This document shows, one piece after another, positions 1 to 5,956 of a stretch of DNA of 7,398 bases. Positions within the stretch are counted from its first letter, which is position 1. Each line of letters starts with the position of its first letter. Origin of the DNA: an uncultured Pirellulaceae bacterium (lineage in GTDB: Bacteria; Planctomycetota; Planctomycetia; Pirellulales; Pirellulaceae); the NCBI GenBank assembly GCA_934255105.1, contig CAKQNH010000218.1, positions 1 through 7,398 of the forward strand. Reading direction: 5' to 3'. A model generated the notes under the pieces. That model was not told where the DNA came from. It was given only the letters and a program-made list of their open reading frames with translations, and ran no database searches. The translations under genes and the position numbers were made by a program.

Positions 1-54
1 TTTACCAGCCTTTTCCCTATCGATTTTCTAACACCAACTCTGTTCGCACTGGAT

Positions 55-94
55 CCTCTCCCTCTGGGAGAGGTCGAGCCTAAGCGAGGGAGAG
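55..94. repeat. Palindromic intergenic repeat with two alternative stems
   Basis: CCTCTCCC at 55-62 is perfectly complementary to GGGAGAGG at 66-73, giving an 8-bp stem with a 3-base loop. A second copy of the right arm, GAGGGAGAG at 86-94, is perfectly complementary to CTCTCCCTC at 56-64, so two mutually exclusive hairpins are possible. The element ends one base before the stop codon (95-97) of the minus-strand gene, so it forms the start of that gene's 3' untranslated region. No T-run follows the stem in the minus direction, so a classical intrinsic terminator is not supported, although the hairpin could still protect the 3' end. From memory, similar CTCTCCC-TCT-GGGAGAG sequences recur between planctomycete genes; a genome search would be needed to confirm this. 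Confidence 0.7.
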
Positions 95-1465
95 CTATTC
101 AGCTCGAACTTGCTCGATCTCTTCGTGCGCGAGCTGGATGCGATCCAGTGGTACCGACTCCTTGCGCCCGTTCCAACCTCGATAGCGGATCTCTACCTGG
201 TTGTCGCCTGAAACGCGTTCGATTTCTGCCGCATACCAGACGTTGCCATGGCTCACTTGAACAATCATCTGTGGATGCAGTTCCTCGATGCTTTTGACCT
301 TGCGGTTGCTAGACGCGATAAAACCTGGCCCGTCGTAGGCCTTGGTAAGCTTATATACCGGATCCCAGTTCCGCAGCACCATGTCGGCGGCGATCTGCAA
401 GCCGTCGCCGGACTTGACAATTTTGCGCACGCTCTCCAGGAGCTGGGGAGGAATCGTGGGAGGCTTGCGCTGGATCAGCTTGTGAAGAGCCATGTGTTTC
501 TTGCCGACTTCTGTAGAATTCAAATCAGCCAGAATCGAAGCGATCTCTTCTTCAGAAAATGGACTTTCAGCCAAGCGTTTGGTTTGTTCCGCGTGCTCCT
601 TTGCCAGTCGTGCATTGGTTTCGACCTGCTCGACGGTTAGCTTATGAAATTGCAGCTTGATTGGAATCTTGGTGGTCGTATTACCCTCGGAAATCGTCAG
701 CTCGTATTGCATTTCGCTTGACTTTGGAAAATGGTCTAACCTGTCAAAAGACCACTCCCCCTTGCCCGTCATTCGATACGACACTCGATTGCTCTTGCTG
801 GTCTGCAATCTATAGGTTTTCTCCACGAGCAGGACATCGTCGTCAGTTTTCAGTACTCGATACTGAATTCTTTCATTCGCGTCTCGTATCTCATCCGCCT
901 CTCGGCCTGGCAAACCAAATGGCATCGGCACAAAGTTGGGAAAGATGCTGTTGATTCGTCGAATGGAAGTCTGGCTGGACGATTTCCATTCCTTGCTATC
1001 TTCTTCGTCTGAAAGTCGTTCGAACGGGAAAAGCGAAAGATTGCCAAGCAGAAACGGCAACTGCGAATCGCCGCTCCGAGACTTAACTTCGCCATTTGCA
1101 GCCAGCTCGACTACATTGCGATTCGATGTCAGCCCACGTATCGCTAGACGCGAAGGCCCGATGGGGATCGGCACTCGCGGGAAACCGCTTCGCGAGGACT
1201 CCGGGTTCGGTTTCACCGTCTCGGCCAGGCCACCAGAATATTCGAGTCGGACCGAACCGTCCTCGGTTCGAGTTGCGGAGTAGTGGACAGTTCCCTTTAG
1301 CTGTGTGACATAGTCGTCGCGGTCGACTTCTATGTTGTACTGGTAGCTGGCTTTCGCGCCATCCGCGATATCGTAACGGAGTGGCTGAGCCATCGATATT
1401 GTTGGAACGGCAACTAGACTCGCAACCAGCAACAACGCACTTTGGAAATGTGCCTGAATAGTCAT
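95..1465 (-). CDS. Secreted protein of unknown function with C-terminal SH3/agenet-like barrel
   Basis: I do not recognise a named family over the full length. The 456-aa product starts with a signal peptide: a hydrophobic core at about 9-22 and a likely cleavage after S-M-A (residue 26). Residues 30-275 are rich in alternating beta-type segments and include a phrase typical of planctomycete secreted hypotheticals (GAKASYQYNIEV). Residues 276-312 are charged and helical, possibly a short coiled coil; 305-370 are a further helical stretch. The C-terminus (about 398-446) resembles a Tudor/agenet or SHD1-type SH3 barrel: VQV, then VWYAAEIERV, IRYRGW and VPLDRIQL. The start at 1465 is preferred over an in-frame ATG at 1489. 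It has AGGGA seven bases upstream and opens directly into the signal peptide, whereas the ATG at 1489 overlaps the first base of a dispersed repeat. The gene is divergent from the plus-strand pair. Existence as a gene is well supported; its role is unknown. Confidence 0.85.
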   Translation of the reverse strand: MTIQAHFQSALLLVASLVAVPTISMAQPLRYDIADGAKASYQYNIEVDRDDYVTQLKGTVHYSATRTEDGSVRLEYSGGLAETVKPNPESSRSGFPRVPIPIGPSRLAIRGLTSNRNVVELAANGEVKSRSGDSQLPFLLGNLSLFPFERLSDEEDSKEWKSSSQTSIRRINSIFPNFVPMPFGLPGREADEIRDANERIQYRVLKTDDDVLLVEKTYRLQTSKSNRVSYRMTGKGEWSFDRLDHFPKSSEMQYELTISEGNTTTKIPIKLQFHKLTVEQVETNARLAKEHAEQTKRLAESPFSEEEIASILADLNSTEVGKKHMALHKLIQRKPPTIPPQLLESVRKIVKSGDGLQIAADMVLRNWDPVYKLTKAYDGPGFIASSNRKVKSIEELHPQMIVQVSHGNVWYAAEIERVSGDNQVEIRYRGWNGRKESVPLDRIQLAHEEIEQVRAE

Positions 1466-1472
1466 ACCGAAG

Positions 1473-1477
1473 TCCCT
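1473..1477 (-). promoter_or_regulatory. Ribosome binding site deciding the start at 1465
   Basis: On the minus strand this reads AGGGA and sits seven bases before the ATG at 1463-1465. The competing in-frame ATG (1487-1489) has only GGAG about 12 bases upstream, and that lies inside a repeat. The spacing and the position directly before the signal peptide favour 1465. Confidence 0.6.
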
Positions 1478-1487
1478 GTTTGTGGCC

Positions 1488-1665
1488 ATAGTCGTTGATC
1501 GCTCCGCCGATCAGATGCGATAGTCGTTGATCGCTCCGCCGATCATTGCTCGTCGTGAATGCCCCATCGGCATCGTCAACGTATACTCGGGACGCCCAGC
1601 ATCTGATCGGCGGCGCGATCAACGACGAAAGTGCAATGATCGGCGGAGCGATCAATGACTATCGC
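1488..1665. repeat. Four-copy REP-like repeat cluster, two direct and two inverted
   Basis: Copies A (1488-1513) and B (1520-1545) are identical 26-base direct repeats. Copies C' (1604-1626, 23 bases of the unit, one mismatch at 1614) and D' (1637-1662, one mismatch at 1656) are in the opposite orientation. Each unit contains its own imperfect palindrome, TGATCG-N6-CGATCA, able to form a 6-bp stem with a 6-base loop. In single-stranded form A with D' and B with C' could build a long hairpin around a loop at 1546-1603. The cluster lies in the divergent gap and touches the longer possible start of the minus-strand gene. This resembles REP/BIME-type intergenic repeats; no mobilising transposase is visible here. 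Bases 1546-1603 between the halves show no gene. Confidence 0.9.
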
Positions 1666-1677
1666 GTCAGCGGTCAC

Positions 1678-1723
1678 GCTAGAATGAACTAGCATAGCAG
1701 CTTTGTGCTACACTACAGAGCAC
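1678..1723. promoter_or_regulatory. Cluster of three short inverted repeats upstream of the 1362-aa gene
   Basis: Three 5-bp inverted repeats follow each other: GCTAG-AATGAA-CTAGC (1678-1693), TAGCA-N6-TGCTA (1695-1710) and GTGCT-N9-AGCAC (1705-1723). The last two share bases and cannot form together. They lie 93-138 bases before the start codon, where an operator or a leader structure would be plausible. Arms this short can arise by chance, so a regulatory role is a guess. Bases 1724-1801 show no convincing sigma-70 pair; TATAGA at 1780-1785 could be a -10 but has no matching -35. Confidence 0.3.
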
Positions 1724-1802
1724 ACTCGTACCTAGCCCAGCCAAGCTTGCTTTACTCCGTATCGCAATGCGTTTTGGGCTATAGACTCGAATGCTCCCGC
1801 CT

Positions 1803-1806
1803 GAGG
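1803..1806 (+). promoter_or_regulatory. Ribosome binding site for the 1362-aa protein
   Basis: GAGG ends nine bases before the ATG at 1816. It supports that ATG over an upstream in-frame GTG at 1705, which would add 37 residues that do not look like a signal peptide and would place the true hydrophobic signal internally. Confidence 0.6.
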
Positions 1807-1815
1807 TATCCCACC

Positions 1816-4800
1816 ATGTATCGAGCCAACCATCTGCGCGCTCTGCTTGCGCTGCTTACAATTTTGCTTGTCACCCCGATGGCCTTTGAGGCCAGCGAAC
1901 CCAACGCAGTCCCCAACGACGGATTGCTTGGCTGGTGGCGGTTTGACGAAGGCGAAGGGCTGTTCTCTGCAAATGCGGCCGACCCAGTCGCTGAGGCCGA
2001 GTTGCACAATGTGTCCTGGGTCACGGGTGAGTTTGGTAAAGCGCTGCGGTTTAACGGTAGCGATAGCTTTGTTAGCTTGCCATCCGTTCCGCAGCTTGAC
2101 GGCAGCGACCAGATGAGCGTCGCGGCGTGGGTCTATTGGGAAGGGACTGGGCAGTATCCGAATATTCTCAGCGGCGGCACTTGGAGCCCCGGTGGATTTC
2201 TGTTCTTCGTCAGCGAGCAATCCTGCTCCTTTCGCATGGGACGTCCGGGCCAACGTCATGGGGTCGCCAGCGAGCAGTGGACAGAAACGTCGGCACCGCT
2301 ATTATCGAAGTTGCCGATGAAACGGTGGGTTCACTTGGCGGCCGTTTTCAAACGCCCCGAATTGACGACGTATGTGAACGGCGAAAAAGTCGGCTCGGCC
2401 AAATGGGACTATCCCGTCGGTCAACAAGGTGAAATGCAGGTAGGACGCTGGAGTGGTTCGGTTAGCCACCAGGGGTTAATCGATGAGGTGCGGATTTATA
2501 AGCGCGCCTTGGATGCCGCCGAAATCCAGACGATCGCCAATCCGGTGCATCGCGCAACGGAGCACTACACCGACCTGGGCCCCGCCAGCAGCAATGCAAA
2601 AGAATTGCTCAGTCTAAAAACTCGAAATGCAACCATCCGCATCGGTGACGACGCCAGTATTCTTTCGCTCACGGAAAATGGTAGCGGCCGTGAATTGATC
2701 GCGCAGTCACTCCCGATGATTAGCATTCAGCAAGCATCAGGCCAAACATTGCATGCGCGCCGCATGCACATTTCCGATGGGCTGTTAGTAGCTGAATTTC
2801 CGCAAGCAGGTGGAAGTGTATCGCTCCGTGTTGATGCCAACGACGACTATTTCGTGGTGACTCCGGTCGCCGTGGATGTCGCCGATGTGCAGCGGTTGAC
2901 ATTTCTGCAACTTGCACCACAGCCGCAGCAGTACATTGGTTCGATGGCTGGTCTCGCGTCGGACGATGACTCCGGTGTTTGTTTGCGCAGCCTAGCGATT
3001 GAAGTTGGAGTCTCACTCGGTGGTCAGCCCGTGCGAATGCAGGCGACGACCTCCGCCGAGCATGGGCTGACCGGACACTCCGCCGGCTTGGCCGCCGGGC
3101 CACGGGGAGAGTTGATTCCGATGTTGCGCGCCATGGCCAAGAACGAATCGGTGCCTCAGTCGGATTTCGGCGGACCTTGGGCGATGGATGCTGAGTCGGT
3201 GCGTGGCTCCTATCTGTTTGCCGACCTGGCGGCCAAGGATACCGATGCCTGGATCGACCTGGCGCGTCGAGGCGGTTTTACAAACATACACTTGCACGGC
3301 TGGTGGCAGTCGCTCGGTCATTACCAACCGCGCAAGAGCTATTTCCCCAATGGGCTGAGCGACATGCAGGCGACGGCTGAGCGGATTCGTGCCGCTGGAC
3401 TAACTCCCGGCTTCCACACACTGACGGCCTGTATCAGCTCGAATGATCCTTGGGTCACGCCCGCTGCGTCGGCGGACTTGATCGCAGCGAAACACTACAC
3501 GCTGGCCAAGCCTATCTCGGCCACCGATACGACGCTGTTGATCAACGAGCCGCCGGGGGCTGGGCACGATCTGATTTGGAGTTATTCCGGTAGCGGGAAC
3601 GCGCTGCGGCTGGGCAGTGAACTGGTCCGCTATTCGCGCATCTCTGCCACCGCCCCCTACGCCTTCTTGGACTGCGAACGGGGAGCGTTTGGGACGCAAG
3701 CTGCAGAACATACGCAAGACACGGCGGTGGACTATTTGCAACAGCGATACCTGGCATTTTACCCAGAGCCAGACAGTCCACTAGCGAGTGATCTGGCTGA
3801 TCAAATCGCCCAAGTCTACAACGCCTGTGGGATGCAGATGATCTATTTTGATGGTTCCGAAGGGATGGGCAGCCGGTATGGAATCGACGCCATGCGGTGG
3901 GCCATATTTAAACGGCTCAACGGCGGAGTAACCGAAGCCAGCGAGTGGGGACACAACAGTTGGTGGTTCCATTCCCGCTTGGGTGCCTGGGACCATCCGG
4001 TATGGGGCATGAAACAATTTCACGACGCTCACATTCGTCTCGCCTCACGGTTTCGACTGAGCGATCTGTTGGTGCCGCAATTGGGATGGTGGGCACCGCG
4101 CGGCCCGTCCGAGTTTGCCCGCGGACACTTTCCTGACGAAATGGAGTATTTCGCCGCCAAGAACCTGTCGATTGATGGGCCGATGTCGATCCAAGGTGTA
4201 CATGCCACCGGCAAACCCGCGAACGCTCGCATGGAAGAGCTGCTAACCATCTTGGGTTGGTACGAACGCATCCGGTTGGCGCGCTATTTTGATGAGTCGA
4301 CGCTGCAGCGGCTGCGCGAACCAGGGAGCGAATTCCGTTTACGACTCGATGACAACGGTGCTTGGAAGTTCACGCCAGCCCATTTCTCAAAGCATCGAAT
4401 CAGCCGGGGCAACTTGGAAGCGCCATCCGAGATCGCGACAGCGCAGGCTGAGACGATGCGGCGAAGTCAATGGACGACTGAAAATCCGTATCAGCCCCAG
4501 CCACTGCGCATGCGTCTGGAAGCGTTGTACAGTGTGGCTGCCTACGACAATGACCAAGCCACGGTACTAGCCGACTTCGCTGATCTGGAAAAACTGAACA
4601 ATCGTCGCGATGCGACTGGTGTTAAAAGTCAGTTGGAATTGGAGACCAGCGACGTTCGCGCTGCGGGTCGCAGCCTCAGGTTCCGCGCGACGAACTCCGG
4701 CGATACCGCTCGCGGTGCGTGGTCCCAAATCGGTACGACTTATGAGCATCCCTACTTCAGTATCTTGCCAGGGGACGCGATGGGTTTGTGGGTTAAGGGA

Positions 4801-5904
4801 GACGGCAGCGGTGCGCTGCTGAATATTCAGGTTCGAACACCGCGAGAGCACCTCGGAGGTCTGTCAGATCACTACGTCGACCTCGACTTTGTTGGCTGGC
4901 GTTATGTGGAGTTGCTGTTTCGCGAACGCGATGCCGAGCGGAGCAGCGACTACGTGTGGCCCTATGCTGTTGGGGGTGGTAGCCATGCAGTCTACCGCAA
5001 CAACCTCGACCGAGCGCACGTTAGCGAAGTGAACGTGTTTATAAATGAGATCCCTGCCAAGGGACATGTCGACATACTGCTCAGCCCGATTCATGCGCTT
5101 GCGAGCCGCAAGGTGGAGCTCAGCAATCCGAGCTTGCACATCGGTTCACATAGCATCACTTTCCCAGTCAGGATGCAATCCGGCCAGTACATTGAAATGG
5201 AGAGCTTCGACGATTGTGTGTTATACGACGAGCGAGGGGAATTGTTGCAGCGATTCAGACCGCAGACGGACTCGTTTCCCATCCTAGCCCACGGTTCTAA
5301 TTCGCTGGGCTTCAACTGTACTGCATCGCCGGACTCCAATGCGCGCGCCGAAGTTACCGTCATCGCGTTGGGCGCGCCGTTCGGTGGACCGCGTGACTCA
5401 TCCGAGATCAACTGGCAACATCTGAAGCGGGAATATGACATTCCTCACGTGGTGACTCGACTAGACGCGATCGACAACGCTTGGAGCATCGCTGCCCGGC
5501 GCGACATATTTAGTGAGCACGCGAAGCATCGCGGTCCGCTGCTAGAGATCGAAGTTGCCGTGGAAAAACTGGGGGAAGACTCGGCAGATGGCGCAGCAGC
5601 AACAGCAACAACAGGAGCAACAGCAACAGCAACGGACGACGCAGCCTTTCTCGATGCCCCAACGCTCACGATTGGCCACACGGCGATACAATTCCCGGTG
5701 CGGTTGGGGGAGGGGCAGCGATTGGTCTGTCGCGATCAACGGCACTGGAAAGTTGTCAATGCAGCCGGTGTGGAAGTAGCATCTGGCGAACTGGTGGGGG
5801 CGTTCCCCAGTCTTGTCCCCGGTACAAACCGCATAGTGCTCGACTTCGAGAACGCCTCGAGCGACCAAGTGCGTGTGCTCGTCAAGACCGCCAAAGTTTA
5901 CTAG
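1816..5904 (+). CDS. Large secreted LamG and glycosidase-like multi-domain protein
   Basis: The 1362-aa product is probably exported and acts on a polysaccharide. The signal peptide spans 1-26 (hydrophobic core 9-20). A LamG/concanavalin-like sandwich follows at about 35-240 (GLLGWWRFDEG, WVHLAAVF, GLIDEVRIYKRAL). Residues 265-440 look like an all-beta sandwich of the kind that precedes the barrel in GH31/36/97-type enzymes. Residues 455-830 look like a TIM barrel: FTNIHLHGWW, GLTPGFHTLTACIS, GMQMIYFDGSEG, VTEASEWGHNSWW, LVPQLGWWAP and SIDGPMSIQGV. Asp679 and Glu707 are candidate catalytic residues by position only. An 80-residue beta-rich insert (559-641) interrupts the barrel. Residues 945-1090 resemble a galactose-binding or CBM11-like domain (GLWVKGDGSGALLNIQV). 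A C-terminal module occurs twice (1104-1184, 1281-1356). I cannot assign a CAZy family or substrate. It is the first gene of a likely two-gene operon. Confidence 0.9.
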   Translation: MYRANHLRALLALLTILLVTPMAFEASEPNAVPNDGLLGWWRFDEGEGLFSANAADPVAEAELHNVSWVTGEFGKALRFNGSDSFVSLPSVPQLDGSDQMSVAAWVYWEGTGQYPNILSGGTWSPGGFLFFVSEQSCSFRMGRPGQRHGVASEQWTETSAPLLSKLPMKRWVHLAAVFKRPELTTYVNGEKVGSAKWDYPVGQQGEMQVGRWSGSVSHQGLIDEVRIYKRALDAAEIQTIANPVHRATEHYTDLGPASSNAKELLSLKTRNATIRIGDDASILSLTENGSGRELIAQSLPMISIQQASGQTLHARRMHISDGLLVAEFPQAGGSVSLRVDANDDYFVVTPVAVDVADVQRLTFLQLAPQPQQYIGSMAGLASDDDSGVCLRSLAIEVGVSLGGQPVRMQATTSAEHGLTGHSAGLAAGPRGELIPMLRAMAKNESVPQSDFGGPWAMDAESVRGSYLFADLAAKDTDAWIDLARRGGFTNIHLHGWWQSLGHYQPRKSYFPNGLSDMQATAERIRAAGLTPGFHTLTACISSNDPWVTPAASADLIAAKHYTLAKPISATDTTLLINEPPGAGHDLIWSYSGSGNALRLGSELVRYSRISATAPYAFLDCERGAFGTQAAEHTQDTAVDYLQQRYLAFYPEPDSPLASDLADQIAQVYNACGMQMIYFDGSEGMGSRYGIDAMRWAIFKRLNGGVTEASEWGHNSWWFHSRLGAWDHPVWGMKQFHDAHIRLASRFRLSDLLVPQLGWWAPRGPSEFARGHFPDEMEYFAAKNLSIDGPMSIQGVHATGKPANARMEELLTILGWYERIRLARYFDESTLQRLREPGSEFRLRLDDNGAWKFTPAHFSKHRISRGNLEAPSEIATAQAETMRRSQWTTENPYQPQPLRMRLEALYSVAAYDNDQATVLADFADLEKLNNRRDATGVKSQLELETSDVRAAGRSLRFRATNSGDTARGAWSQIGTTYEHPYFSILPGDAMGLWVKGDGSGALLNIQVRTPREHLGGLSDHYVDLDFVGWRYVELLFRERDAERSSDYVWPYAVGGGSHAVYRNNLDRAHVSEVNVFINEIPAKGHVDILLSPIHALASRKVELSNPSLHIGSHSITFPVRMQSGQYIEMESFDDCVLYDERGELLQRFRPQTDSFPILAHGSNSLGFNCTASPDSNARAEVTVIALGAPFGGPRDSSEINWQHLKREYDIPHVVTRLDAIDNAWSIAARRDIFSEHAKHRGPLLEIEVAVEKLGEDSADGAAATATTGATATATDDAAFLDAPTLTIGHTAIQFPVRLGEGQRLVCRDQRHWKVVNAAGVEVASGELVGAFPSLVPGTNRIVLDFENASSDQVRVLVKTAKVY
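5593..5634 (+). repeat. Trinucleotide (RCA) repeat encoding an Ala/Thr linker
   Basis: Fourteen consecutive codons are GCA or ACA except for one GGA and a final ACG. They encode residues 1260-1273 of the large protein, all Ala or Thr apart from one Gly. The tract lies between the two copies of the C-terminal module. Slippage by whole units would change linker length without breaking the frame. Confidence 0.85.
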
Positions 5905-5944
5905 ACAACGATCATTGAGCCCAACAGCCCCAAATCAACCTTCC

Positions 5945-5949
5945 GGAGG
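5945..5949 (+). promoter_or_regulatory. Strong Shine-Dalgarno for the propeller-like protein
   Basis: A perfect GGAGG sits seven bases before the ATG at 5957. It fixes that start over an upstream in-frame ATG at 5873, which would lie inside the preceding gene and place 28 hydrophilic residues in front of the signal peptide. Confidence 0.85.
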
Positions 5950-5956
5950 AATTCAG

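Noticed and set aside
248..640. Plus-strand open frame of 130 codons
   Set aside because: It lies wholly antisense to the minus-strand secreted protein, has no recognisable domain, and shows the composition expected of a shadow frame.
1488..1665. CRISPR array
   Set aside because: The copies occur in both orientations, the two direct copies are separated by only 6 bases, there are no spacers of uniform length, and no cas genes are present.
1780..1785. TATAGA as a -10 promoter element
   Set aside because: No -35-like hexamer lies at 16-18 bases upstream, and such a hexamer is common by chance.
1705..1815. GTG-initiated 37-residue N-terminal extension of the large protein
   Set aside because: It has no suitable ribosome binding site, lies within the small inverted repeats, and would bury the clear signal peptide that starts at 1816.
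5542..5868. Minus-strand frame with a run of cysteines
   Set aside because: The cysteine run is the reverse-strand reading of the Ala/Thr trinucleotide tract; nothing else supports a gene.
5873..5956. ATG at 5873 as the start of the propeller-like gene
   Set aside because: It lies inside the preceding gene and adds 28 hydrophilic residues before the signal peptide; GGAGG at 5945-5949 points to 5957.
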